Assembly: GCA_958296005.1 (NCBI GenBank)
Contig: CATQHQ010000001.1
Location: 698,134-762,133 of the forward strand
Direction of reading: 5' to 3'
From: Longimicrobiales bacterium
GTDB taxonomy: Bacteria; Gemmatimonadota; Gemmatimonadetes; Longimicrobiales; Gaopeijiaceae
DNA length: 64,000 nt
Shown piece by piece: positions 1-9,700 of this stretch; the first letter of the stretch is position 1, and every line of letters starts with the position of its first letter. The position numbers and the translations under genes were made by a program. Under the pieces are notes generated by a model that was not told the DNA's origin, ran no database searches, and saw nothing but the letters and a program-made list of their open reading frames with translations.

Positions 1-297
1 GTAGTAGAGCTTGGCTCGCCTCACCCGCCCGCGCCGCACTACCTCGACGCCGCCGACGGTGGGCGCGTTGACGGGGAACACCCTCTCGACGCCGATCCCG
101 CCGGACGTCTTGCGGACTCGGAAGGTCTCGCCCATCCCCGAGCCGCGTCGCCCCAGGCACACGCCCTCGAAGACCTGGATGCGCTCCTTCTGGCCCTCCC
201 GAACCCGGTACATGACCCTGATCGTGTCGCCGGGGGCAAAATCGGGAAGATCGTTCCGGGCGTGTTCCATGTCGAGCTGGTGAAGGGTGTCGGCCAT
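1..297 (-). CDS. rplS: 50S ribosomal protein L19 (C-terminus cut by window edge)
   Basis: Reading down from the ATG at 297 gives 99 codons that begin [20 protein letters not shown] and continue with the L19 signatures [24 protein letters not shown] and [11 protein letters not shown], then [12 protein letters not shown]19 sits at the 30S-50S interface of the ribosome. A GGAGAG ribosome-binding sequence lies just before the ATG. The frame is open to base 1 and ends in RRAKLYY, so only the last residues are missing. In many bacteria rplS follows trmD and rimM, which would lie beyond the left edge. Identification is secure from family knowledge. Confidence 0.95.
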   Translation of the reverse strand, partial: MADTLHQLDMEHARNDLPDFAPGDTIRVMYRVREGQKERIQVFEGVCLGRRGSGMGETFRVRKTSGGIGVERVFPVNAPTVGGVEVVRRGRVRRAKLYY

Positions 298-395
298 GGT
301 GACTCTCCGTCGGGTTCGTGGTCGGAGGAGGGTAGCCGGGGAATATAGGGCCGGAGGGGGCGGCGTGGAAGCCGCTGAGCCTCCTCGCGAGAGAT

Positions 396-1169
396 CTAGC
401 CGGGCGTGCGCACGAACTCGGGCTGGATGCGCGGAACCGGGCGGCCCCGGTAGAAGGACAGCAGGGCGTCCACCGAAGAGAACGCCTGGAAGTCCTCCAG
501 GGTGCGCCGGGTGGGGTGCATCAGGGAGAGGCCGCCTTCGCGGTGGCGGGCCAGGGCGTCGCGGGGGGAAAGCCACACGGCGCCGGTGGTCTCCCGCTCG
601 TCAGGGACGATCTGGGTGCCGACCGGGACGCCGGTAGCGAAGAAGCGGGTGTCGTAGCGGCGGGGGGACGCGGCGGGAGTGACCCAGTGGGCGACGTACT
701 CCAGCGCGGCGCCGTCAAGTCGCACTCCCAGGCGCCGCAGGACGGGCGCAAAGGAATCGCCGCCCTCCAGAAGGGACTCGCGGGCGGCCGAAACCGCTGG
801 GGACTGGAAGGGCGCGGGAGCGGCATCGGGCCGGTCGACCTCGCCACGAGGCACGGCGCAGGCGACCACGCCGGTTTCCTCGAAGGTCTCCCTCACCGCG
901 GCCCCGTAGTACGCCATCGCGGAGGGCAGCGCGCTGGGCGCCAAGCCCAGTCGAACCCGGGTGGCTTCGGGGTCGAGTCCGTCCCAGAGTCGCGCCATGG
1001 CGTCGCTGCCGTCGGCCGCGTCCACCCGGCCGCCGGGAAAGACGTAGGCGCCGGGGGCGAAGCGGGTCGCCCGGTTGCGGCGCAGCAGGAGAACCTCCGG
1101 CCCGGCCCCTTCGTCCCGCAGAAGGATCAGCGTGGCCGCGGGCAGGGGAACCGACGGGACGGTCGCCAC
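396..1169 (-). CDS. NUDIX hydrolase, NUDT19-like
   Basis: A 257-residue NUDIX protein. The NUDIX box is split: FPGGRVD at residues 44-50, then an insert of about 40 residues, then [11 protein letters not shown] at 90-100 with the metal-binding REx2EE glutamates. This long insert is typical of the NUDT19/CoA-diphosphatase-like branch, so a nucleoside-diphosphate-linked metabolite such as acyl-CoA is a plausible substrate, but the substrate is not determined. The GTG start is one base after the TGA of the upstream gamma-glutamyltransferase, indicating translational coupling. Confidence 0.85.
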   Translation of the reverse strand: MATVPSVPLPAATLILLRDEGAGPEVLLLRRNRATRFAPGAYVFPGGRVDAADGSDAMARLWDGLDPEATRVRLGLAPSALPSAMAYYGAAVRETFEETGVVACAVPRGEVDRPDAAPAPFQSPAVSAARESLLEGGDSFAPVLRRLGVRLDGAALEYVAHWVTPAASPRRYDTRFFATGVPVGTQIVPDERETTGAVWLSPRDALARHREGGLSLMHPTRRTLEDFQAFSSVDALLSFYRGRPVPRIQPEFVRTPG

Positions 1170-1170
1170 G

Positions 1171-2835
1171 TCAGTTGCCGGCGGCGTGGCCGTCCTTTCT
1201 GGGCTCGGAGGCTGCGGCCCAGCCCTTGGGCAGCCGGACGATCACCTGGGCGCCGCCGAAGTCGGTTCGGGTCCAGTCGGTCAGCTCGTGCCCCATCGCC
1301 TCCAACTCCGCCGCCGTGCCGGAGTCGATCCTCTCGATCGCCACTCTTCGCCCGGAGAGGTGGCGGAAGCGCGCCGCGTCCACCGCGGCCTGGGGGTCCA
1401 TGCCGAAGACCAGCATGTTGAGGAGGAGCTGGGCATGGCCCTGTGGCTGCATCGACCCGCCCATGAGCCCGAACGCCATGTGGGGCGCGCCGTCCTTGGT
1501 CACGAAGCCGGGGATGATCGTGTGGAAGGGACGCTTGCGGGGCGCGACCTGATTGGGGTGCCCGTCGTCGATCACGAACCCGGCACCCCGGTTCTGGAGC
1601 GCAAATCCCGTCCCGGGAACCACCACGCCGGAGCCGAACGACGAGTAGATCGAGTTGATGAACGACACCATGTTGCCGTCGGCGTCGGCGACAGTCAGGT
1701 AGATCGTCTCGGAATCGGTGACCGCGGCACCGGGCTCGACGCGCTCCGCCGCGACGGTGGGATCGATGAGACGGCGGCGGGCGTCGACGAATCCGGGTTC
1801 CAGGAGCGAACGAGGGTCGATCTCCATGCTCTCCGGGTCGGAGACGTACCTGTGGAGGTCGGCGAAGGCGACCTTCTTGGCCTCGATCAAGTGGTGCAGG
1901 TACGCCGCCGAGTTGTGACCCATCCCCTCCAGGTCGAAGGGTTCCAGCAGCTCCAACAGCTCCAGGGCGGCCACGCCCTGCCCCGCGGGCGGGAGCTCCC
2001 AAACCGTCCAGCCCCGGAAGTCGGTGCTCAAGGGCTCGACCCAGCGGGGTTCGTGGGCCGCCAAGTCCTCCAAGGTGACGAAGCCGCCGAGCGCCTGGAC
2101 GCCTCGGGCCAGCTCCTCTCCCAAGGCGCCCCCGTACAGGACGCCGGGACCTTCCTCGGCGATCCGCCGAAACGACCGGGCCAAGTCGGGGTTGGCGAAC
2201 CACTCGCCCGCCCGCGGCGCCCGTTCCCCGTCCACCAGGTAGGTAGCTCGAGCACCCTTGTCGGCCGCCAGCTTGTCCGTCGCCGCAGCCCACTGGCGGG
2301 CGATGATCGGCGTGACCGGAAAGCCCCCCTCCGCAATCCGAATTGCCGGCGCCAGCACGTGGGCCAGGTCGAGGTTCCCGTAGGCGTCCACCAGCGCGTG
2401 CCACCCCGACACCGCGCCTGGGACGGTCACCGCCTCGGCGCCCGACCCCGGCACCCGCTCGTGGCCCCGTGCGCGCAGGGCGTCCGCCGTCATCCCGCTG
2501 CCGCTCCTGCCGCTGGCGTCGATCCCCACCAGCTCGCCGGTCTCGGCCCACCATACGATGGCGAAGGCGTCTCCCCCGGCGCCGGTCATGTGGGGCTCCA
2601 CGACGTTCAGCACGGCGGCGGCCGCCACCGCCGCGTCCACTGCGTTGCCACCCTGGTCCATGATCTCCAGCGCCGCAGAGGTGGCGAGGGGCTGGCTGGT
2701 TGCGGCGGCGGCCCGGGGCGCATATACCGTCGAACGAGCGGCCATCCCGTTCTGAAGGGCAGCGGCGCTCATCGGGACGAGGGCCGCCGCGAACAACGAG
2801 AGGAGGGCCAACGGCGGGAACCGGCACGACAGCAT
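1171..2835 (-). CDS. ggt: Gamma-glutamyltransferase, secreted
   Basis: A 554-residue Ntn-hydrolase proenzyme that hydrolyses or transfers gamma-glutamyl groups from glutathione and related compounds. I choose the ATG at 2835 because it opens a signal peptide (MLSCRFPPLALLSLFAAALV) and follows a GAGGAC sequence; the frame stays open to 2991 but that extension is not protein-like. Family signatures: TSQPLATSAALEIMDQGGNA near residue 47, GDAFAIVWW, and SETIYLTVADADGN where Thr377 is the expected autocatalytic nucleophile, followed by NSIYSSFGSGV. It is the first gene of a pair with the NUDIX hydrolase and is divergent from lon. Confidence 0.9.
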   Translation of the reverse strand: MLSCRFPPLALLSLFAAALVPMSAAALQNGMAARSTVYAPRAAAATSQPLATSAALEIMDQGGNAVDAAVAAAAVLNVVEPHMTGAGGDAFAIVWWAETGELVGIDASGRSGSGMTADALRARGHERVPGSGAEAVTVPGAVSGWHALVDAYGNLDLAHVLAPAIRIAEGGFPVTPIIARQWAAATDKLAADKGARATYLVDGERAPRAGEWFANPDLARSFRRIAEEGPGVLYGGALGEELARGVQALGGFVTLEDLAAHEPRWVEPLSTDFRGWTVWELPPAGQGVAALELLELLEPFDLEGMGHNSAAYLHHLIEAKKVAFADLHRYVSDPESMEIDPRSLLEPGFVDARRRLIDPTVAAERVEPGAAVTDSETIYLTVADADGNMVSFINSIYSSFGSGVVVPGTGFALQNRGAGFVIDDGHPNQVAPRKRPFHTIIPGFVTKDGAPHMAFGLMGGSMQPQGHAQLLLNMLVFGMDPQAAVDAARFRHLSGRRVAIERIDSGTAAELEAMGHELTDWTRTDFGGAQVIVRLPKGWAAASEPRKDGHAAGN

Positions 2836-3043
2836 TGCATCGTCCTCGCGGGGGAGGGGGGACTCCCTGGCACGGGCGGTTGCCCATTGCGGACGGGGCC
2901 CCGTTTCAGCGACGGTGCGAATGTAACAATAGAGCCAGCGGATTCGTAGGTTCTGGCCGGCGGGGCGGGGTGAGGCGTAGAATAGCTGCAAGCGGTGCAG
3001 GACCTGATTTGGGCAGACAACTCACGATCAAGGTGGCTCGCAC
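2836..3043. promoter_or_regulatory. Divergent ggt/lon intergenic region
   Basis: This 208-base spacer must hold promoters for both neighbours. On the plus strand TAGAAT at 2978-2983 is a good -10 hexamer for lon but I see no convincing -35 at 17 bases. No CIRCE-type inverted repeat (HrcA operator) is present. On the minus strand an AT-rich patch around 2920-2935 could hold the ggt -10. These are weak inferences. Confidence 0.3.
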
Positions 3044-5611
3044 ATGGAAAAGCGGTTCTCGTTGCCGGTGCTTCCTCTTCGGGACACGGTGGTCTATCCG
3101 GGCGTGGCTGTACCGATCTCGGCAGGCCGGACGGGAACGATCGAGGCGGTCCAGCAAGCGATGGAGGGCGACCGCAGGCTCTTCGCCGTAGCCCAGCGCG
3201 ACAATCAGGACGAGGCCGACCCCCAGATCCTCTACGCCGTGGGCACCGTGGTTCGGGTCATCCAGACCCACCGAGTGCGAGGCGGCATCCAGCTACTGGT
3301 CCAGGGCGAAACGCGAGCGCGGGCAATCGCCTTCCTGAACGAAGGCGAGGCGATGCTGCGGGCGACGTTGGTGTTGATGGAGCGAACCCGACCAGCCGAC
3401 GGCGAGGACCCTTCGTTCCTGGCACTGGACACGGAGCTTCGGGAGCGGGCGGCGGAGCTGAGCGCCCGCCAAGGCGTGTCGTCGGAGGCGGTCAGCCAGC
3501 TGATCGAAGGAGTGGAGGACCCAGGTGCTTTCGCGGACCTGGTGGCGTTCTACCTGGACCTGGAGACCGCCGAGAAGCAGGAGCTGGTGGAGCTGCTGGA
3601 GGACGAGAAGCGGATGCAGGCGGTGCTCGTCGCGGTCAAGCGGGCTCTCGTGCGCCTCGACGCCCAGGAGCACATCCAGGCCAAGGTTCAGGAAGAACTC
3701 GGCGAACGTCAGCGGGAGATGCTCCTGCGGGAGCAGATGAAGCAGATCCGAAAGGAGCTGGGGGAAGAACGCGAGCGGGACGACTTGGACGAGCTCCGGG
3801 AGCGTCTGGCCGCCCTCGATCTCGGCGAGCCGGCGCGCAAGGAGGTGGATCGGGAGCTCCGCCGACTGAACCGAACGTCGCCCCAATCGGCCGAGTACCA
3901 GGTCATCCGCACTTTTCTGGAGTGGATCACCGAGCTGCCGTGGAGCGCCCGGACCGAGGACAAGCTGGACTTGGCAAGGTCCCAGGAAATCCTGGAAGAG
4001 GACCACTACGGGCTCAACGACGTGAAGGACCGGGTGCTCGAGTTCCTGGCGGTGCGGAAGCTTCAGCAGGAGAGGTTCGGCAACGTCGTGGAAGGCGACG
4101 AGGCCAGTGCTGCCGAAGCCGACGGGGCGGACGCGACCAGCGCTGCCGTCACCGCCGGAGAGGCTGTCACCGCCGAAGAGGCCGTCACCACCGAAGAAGC
4201 CGATGCTGCCGAAGAAGCCGACGGCGAGGGACCGACCATGCTCGGCGGAAAGGGACCGATCCTGCTGTTCGCCGGCCCTCCGGGGGTCGGCAAGACCAGC
4301 ATCGCTCAGTCGATCGCTCGCTCAATCGGCCGGAAGTACATCCGCATCTCCCTGGGAGGCGCGCGGGACGAAGCGGACATTCGGGGCCACCGTCGCACCT
4401 ACGTAGGTTCCATGCCCGGACGGATCATCCAGGGGATGAAGGACGCGGGCCACAAGAACCCCGTCTTCCTGCTCGACGAAGTGGACAAGCTGGGAACGTC
4501 GTTTCAGGGAGATCCCAGTTCGGCGTTGCTGGAAGTGCTGGACCCGGCCCAGAACTCGACCTTCTTCGACCATTACCTGGGGATACCCTTCGACCTGTCG
4601 GAGGTGCTCTTCATCGCCACGGCCAACTACGCCGACCGCATACCGTCCCCGTTGCTGGACCGGATGGAGAAGGTGGATTTCCGGGGCTACACGGAGCAGG
4701 AGAAGGTGGAGATCGCCCGGCGGTACCTCCTGCCCCGGCAGACGCGAGAGTCGGGGCTCGAGGAAGGCGAGTTCGAGATCGCCGAAGACGCGCTCCTGAC
4801 GGTCATCCAGAAGTACACCCACGAGGCCGGCGTCCGGCAGCTCGAGAGAGAGCTGGGCAAGCTGGCGCGCAAGGCCGCCCGCAAGATCGCGTCCGCGGAG
4901 ACCGAGACCCTCGACGTGGCCGCGGAAGGAGTCGCGGAGCTGCTGGGGCGCCCTCGGGTGCACCCGGAGCGGAGGGCCACCGAGGACGCCGTCGGCGTTG
5001 CCACGGGGATGTTCTACACGCCGATGGGCGGGGACATCATGTTCGTAGAGGCGTCGGTCATGCGTGGAGACGGCAAGCTGGAGCTGACCGGCCAACTGGG
5101 CGACGTGATGAAGGAGTCGGCCCGGGCGGCGCTCTCCTACGCCAAGAGCAACGACCGTGTGCTGGGGATCGACAATAGCCGCCCCCTGGACAAGCGCGAC
5201 CTCCACATTCACGTGCCTGCGGGCGCCGTGCCCAAGGACGGTCCTTCGGCGGGGATCACAATGGCCACGGCCATGATCTCCGCGTTGTCGGGCCGGAAGG
5301 TGCGAAGCGACTTGGCGATGACCGGCGAACTGACGCTCACGGGAAGGGTGCTGCCGATCGGAGGCGTCAAGGAGAAGGTCATGGGCGCGGTCCGGGCCGG
5401 GATTTTCGAGGTGATCCTGCCGCGGGAGAACGAGGCCCACCTAGAGGACTTGCCGGACTCGGTCCGGGACGCCCTGACGACCCACTTGGTCGACGACTTG
5501 GACCGGGTGGTGGCGCTGGCGCTCACCCCGCGCCGGAAGACGTTGCCGGCACGTGCGACCCCGATTACCACAGTGCCGGAAGCCGCCGCAGTGGTGCCCG
5601 CGCAGGCCTAG
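3044..5611 (+). CDS. lon: ATP-dependent protease Lon with an Ala/Glu-rich insert
   Basis: An 855-residue cytosolic AAA+ serine protease that degrades damaged and regulatory proteins. N-terminal LON substrate-binding domain opens SLPVLPLRDTVVYPG. Walker A is GPPGVGKT at residues 411-418, Walker B region FLLDEVDK, and the protease Ser-Lys dyad is Ser735 in DGPSAG and Lys778 in GGVKEK. Odd: between RKLQQERFGNVV and GGKGPIL there is a 47-residue insert (about 350-396) built almost only of Ala, Glu, Asp, Thr and Val, directly in front of Walker A, where typical Lon proteins have only a few residues. Total length is otherwise usual for the family. Confidence 0.97.
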   Translation: MEKRFSLPVLPLRDTVVYPGVAVPISAGRTGTIEAVQQAMEGDRRLFAVAQRDNQDEADPQILYAVGTVVRVIQTHRVRGGIQLLVQGETRARAIAFLNEGEAMLRATLVLMERTRPADGEDPSFLALDTELRERAAELSARQGVSSEAVSQLIEGVEDPGAFADLVAFYLDLETAEKQELVELLEDEKRMQAVLVAVKRALVRLDAQEHIQAKVQEELGERQREMLLREQMKQIRKELGEERERDDLDELRERLAALDLGEPARKEVDRELRRLNRTSPQSAEYQVIRTFLEWITELPWSARTEDKLDLARSQEILEEDHYGLNDVKDRVLEFLAVRKLQQERFGNVVEGDEASAAEADGADATSAAVTAGEAVTAEEAVTTEEADAAEEADGEGPTMLGGKGPILLFAGPPGVGKTSIAQSIARSIGRKYIRISLGGARDEADIRGHRRTYVGSMPGRIIQGMKDAGHKNPVFLLDEVDKLGTSFQGDPSSALLEVLDPAQNSTFFDHYLGIPFDLSEVLFIATANYADRIPSPLLDRMEKVDFRGYTEQEKVEIARRYLLPRQTRESGLEEGEFEIAEDALLTVIQKYTHEAGVRQLERELGKLARKAARKIASAETETLDVAAEGVAELLGRPRVHPERRATEDAVGVATGMFYTPMGGDIMFVEASVMRGDGKLELTGQLGDVMKESARAALSYAKSNDRVLGIDNSRPLDKRDLHIHVPAGAVPKDGPSAGITMATAMISALSGRKVRSDLAMTGELTLTGRVLPIGGVKEKVMGAVRAGIFEVILPRENEAHLEDLPDSVRDALTTHLVDDLDRVVALALTPRRKTLPARATPITTVPEAAAVVPAQA

Positions 5612-5619
5612 AGCTGGAG

Positions 5620-6702
5620 CTAGCCGACCAGAATCCTTCCGCCCGAGCCAGCCTCGACGCGACCGATCTCGGCGGCTCGAACGTTCCGGGCCGCCATCTC
5701 CCGTCGCAGCAGCGCCACCCGGTCCTGCGGACACGCGATCAGCAATCCGCCGGAGGTCTGGGCGTCGGCCAGGAGCAGCTTTAGGACGGCCGAAACGTCG
5801 CCCTCGTATGCGACGTGGCCGGCGGCGTCAGCGAGGTTGCGCCGGGTGCCGCCGGGGACGTGGCCCGCTTCGGCGAGCTGGACGGCCCCTTCCAGCAGCG
5901 GGACCCGAGCCGACTCGATCCGCGCCGACGCGCCGGATGCCCGGAGCAGGGTGTGGAGGTGTCCCGTCAGGCCGTACCCGGTCACGTCGGTGGCGGCGCG
6001 GACGCCTGCCGCCTGGGCGGCTTCGGCGGCGTCCCGGTTCAACTGCGCCATCGTCTCCACGGCAGCGGAGAGTACCGATGAAGGACAGCGGCCCTCCTTG
6101 ACAGCAGTCGCCACGATTCCTGTGCCCAAGGGCTTGGTCAGCACAAGGAGATCGCCCGGACGCGCTCTGTCGTTGGCCAGCACCTCGTCCGGGTGCACTT
6201 CTCCCACCGCCACCATGCCGTACTTGGGCTCCGGGTCGTCGATGGAGTGGCCTCCCAGCACCGGCACGCCGGCTTCGGCCGCCTTGTCGGCGCCGCCTCG
6301 AACGATCTCCTCGGCCAGTCCTTCCGACAGCAACTCCCGTGGGAACGACAGGAGGTTGAGGGCGAAGAGCGGCGTCCCCCCCATGGCGTATACGTCCGAG
6401 AGCGCGTTGGCCGCCCCGATCCGCCCGAAGTCGTAGGGGTCGTCGACGATCGGCGTGAAGAAGTCGAGGGTGACGACCAGCGCTCGATCCGGGGCGATTA
6501 GGTAGACGGCGGCGTCGTCCCCCGTGGCGATGTCCACGAGCACGCGGGGGTCACCGCCGGCCGCGGTCCCAAGAAGTGGACGCAGAACCTGCGCCAGCTC
6601 GGCTTGGCCGAGCTTGCAGGCTCACCCAGCCCCGTGGGACAGGGCGCTCAGCCGGATTCGCGGGCGCTGGTCCGCTGGACCGCGGTCCTCCGGGCTGGTC
6701 AC
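5620..6702 (-). CDS. selD: Selenide, water dikinase SelD, a selenoprotein (UGA read as Sec27)
   Basis: SelD makes selenophosphate from selenide and ATP for selenocysteine and selenouridine synthesis. The open frame from 6543 lacks the catalytic N-terminus, but reading the same frame upstream through a TGA at 6624-6622 restores it: IRLSALSHGAG-U-ACKLG, then LAQVLRPLLGT and DPRVLVDIATGDDAAVY. U27 aligns with the catalytic Cys17 of E. coli SelD and Lys30 with its essential lysine. Later signatures are ANALSDVYAMGG, GGHSIDDPEPKYG and DVTGYGLTGH. The only suitable start between the upstream stop (6723-6721) and the UGA is GTG at 6702, giving about 360 residues against 347 in E. coli. It lies 18 bases after the penta-domain lipoprotein gene and converges on lon. 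An automated caller would truncate it. Confidence 0.93.
6588..6620 (-). promoter_or_regulatory. Bacterial SECIS hairpin of selD
   Basis: Immediately 3' of the UGA codon the mRNA can fold into an extended hairpin. A lower stem CCUGC (6620-6616) pairs with GCAGG (6592-6588), and an upper stem AGCUCGGC (6614-6607) pairs perfectly with GCCGAGCU (6603-6596) around a CAA loop; opening two pairs gives a seven-base loop beginning with G. Bacterial SECIS elements lie inside the coding region right after UGA and bind SelB, so the position fits. The folding is by eye. Confidence 0.75.
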
Positions 6703-6720
6703 CGCTCGACGGGCTTGCGG

Positions 6721-9700
6721 CTACCGGGCGAAGCAGGCCTCGGCGTTCGCCGCGGACGCCGGGTGGATGATCTTCTGGACCAAGCCGCCCTGTCCGTCGT
6801 CCTGCCACTGCACCTGAAGGCCCGTCAGCGCCTGCTGGGCGCCCGCCGTCTCGTCGCCTAGTGGTGCGACCCCGAACGGTCCCATTACGGTTTCCGTCGT
6901 CGTGGTGAAGAGGAAGTCCCGGAGCGCCGCTTCGTCGATCTTGCCGTCCTCGGTCATCGTCGCTCGCAGCCCTTGGGTCAGGAGCTCCACGGCGCCGAAG
7001 CCGCCCGCGGCGTGGTAGCCCTCGACCTCGCCGAACGCCTCCTCGTAGCGCCGGACGAACGTCTCGCTGTCGGTGATGGCGCCCCGAGTGCGGATCCACG
7101 GGATCCAGGGCGCGTTGCCTGCCACGCAACGGGCCGCGTCCCCAGCCAGCTCCGCGAACTGGGTGTCGGCGGGGCCGATGTTCCAGCTCATCAGCTTGGG
7201 GACGTACTCCAGCGCCGCGGCCGCCTTGGTCAAGCCGACGGCGTCGTTCAAGTACCCACCGCCTATGAAGAGGTCGGCGCCGGCTTCCTTGGCCGCCATG
7301 GCCAGCGCATTGTGGTCGGCGGCGTCTGGCGGATACGAACGGTCCAGCACGATCTGCACGCCGTGCTCCGCCGCCGCCGCTCGCACGCCGACGGCCACCG
7401 ACTCGGGGAAGCGGGTGTCCTCCCACACCAGCGCGGCCGTGCTGGCGCCGTTCTCGGCCGCCAACTTCACCGAGCCATGCAGGTAGGTGTGGGCCGAGTT
7501 GAGCATCTGCACGGTCCACTGCCGGTTCCGACCCGCCCACAGCTCGGTCGAGGCCGCCATCGGCGCCACGAGGGGTCGCTCGGCGGCTTCGGTCACCGCC
7601 ATCACGGCTTCCGTGACGCTGCTGGCGTAGGGACCCAGAACCAGGTCGATCGTCTCGTCGGCGACGAACTCCCGGTAGATGTCGGCGGCCGCCTCGGGAT
7701 CGCTGCCGTCGTCGCGTGTCACGAGTTCGACCATCCGTCCCGCGATTCCGCCCTGTTCGTTGAGCATCCGCACGCCGAGCTCGTAGCCGTTGCGCATCTT
7801 GCTGCCGTCGTTGCGCAGGTACCCGGTGGCCGGGAACGAAGCTCCGATCCGGATGGCAGGCAAGTTGAAGCAGGCCTCGGCGTTCGCCGCGGACGCCGGG
7901 TGGATGATCTTCTGGACCAGGCCGCCCTGGCCGTCGTCCTGCCACTGCACCTGAAGGCCCGTCAGCGCTTGCTGGGCGCCCGCCGTCTCGTCGCCTAGTG
8001 GTGCGACCCCGAACGGTCCCATCACGGTTTCCGTCGTGGTGGTGAAGAGGAAGTCCCGGAGCGCCGCTTCGTCGATCTCGCCGTCCTCGGTCATCGTCGC
8101 TCGCAGCCCTTGGGCCAGAAGCTCCACGGCGCCGAAGCCGCCCGCGGCGTGGTAGCCCTCGACCTCGCCGAACGCCTCCTCGTAGCGCCGGACGAACGTC
8201 TCGCTGTCGGTGATGGCGCCCCGAGTGCGGATCGTCGGGATCCAGGGCGCGTTGCCTGCCACGCATCGGGCCGCGTCCCCGGCCAGCTCCGCGAACTGGG
8301 TGTCGGCGGGGCCGATGTTCCAGCTCATCAGCTTGGGGACGTACTCCAGCGCCGCGGCCGCCTTGGTCAAGCCGACGGCGTCACTCAAGTACCCTCCGCC
8401 GATGAAGAGGTCGGCGCCGGCTTCCTTGGCCGCCATGGCCAGCGCATTGTGGTCGGCGGCGTCTGGCGGATACGAACGGTCCAGCACGAGCTGCATGCCG
8501 TGCTCTGCCAACGCCGCTCGCACGCCCACGGCTACCGACTGGGGAAAGCGGGTGTTCTCCCATACCAGCGCGGCCGTGCTGGCGCCGTTCGCGGCCGCCA
8601 ACTCCACGGAGCCGTGCAAGTAGGTGTCGGCCGAGCTCAGCATCTGCACGGTCCACTGCCGGTTCCGACCCGCCCACAGCTCGGTCGAGGCCGCCATCGG
8701 CGCCACGAGGGGTCGCGCGGCGGCTTCGGTCACCGCCATCACGGCTTCCGTGACGCTGCTGGCGTAGGGACCCAGAACCAGGTCGATCGTCTCGTCGGCG
8801 ACGAACTCCCGGTAGATGTCGGCGGCTGCCTCGGGATCGCTGCCGTCGTCGCGGGTCACAAGCTCGACCATCCGTCCGGCGATTCCGCCCTGTTCGTTGA
8901 GCATCCGGACGCCGAGCTCGTAGCCATTGCGCATCTTGCTGCCGTCGTTGCGCAGGTATCCGGTGGCGGGGAACGAGGCTCCGATCCGGATGGGAGGCGA
9001 GTTGAAGCAGGGCATCGCCTCTGCCGCTGCCGCCGGATGGACGACCCTCTGCACCAAGCCTCCTTGGCCGTCGTCCTGCCACTGCACTTGGAGGCTCGTG
9101 AGGGCCTGCTGAAGGCCGGCCTCCGAATCGCCGAGAGGCGCAACCGCGTAGGCGCCCGCCACCGTCTCGGTGGTCGTGGCGAAGAAGTAGTCGCGCAACG
9201 CTGAGTTGTCGATCTCGCCGCGGTCGCCAGCGGTCGCCGAAACCGCTTCCGCCAACAGCTCCATCACGCCGAAGCCGACTGCGGCGTGGGCGTGGGGCCG
9301 GACGCCGTGAAGCTCTCCGTAGCGCGCGACGAAGGTCTCGGTGTCGGTGATGAATCCCCGGTTGCTGAGCGACGGCACCCACTGGGCTTGGCTCGCCACG
9401 CATTGAGCCAAGTCGCCCACTTCTGCTGGGAAGCCCGGATCGTCGGGGCCGAGGACGAGGCTGATCAGCCGGGGCGTGTAGCCCGCCGCCGCGACCGCTT
9501 TGGTGAAGGCGATGCCGTCGTTCCGGTAGCCGCCGCCGATGAAGAGATCTGCGCCCGCCTCCTTGGCTGCGGTTGCCAGGGCCTCGTGATCGGCGCGACC
9601 GGCCGGATAGGAACGGTCCAGCACCACCTCTATGCCCGCCTCGGCCGCCGCCGCTCGCACGCCTTCGGCCACCGACACGGGGAAGCGCGTGTCCTCCCAC

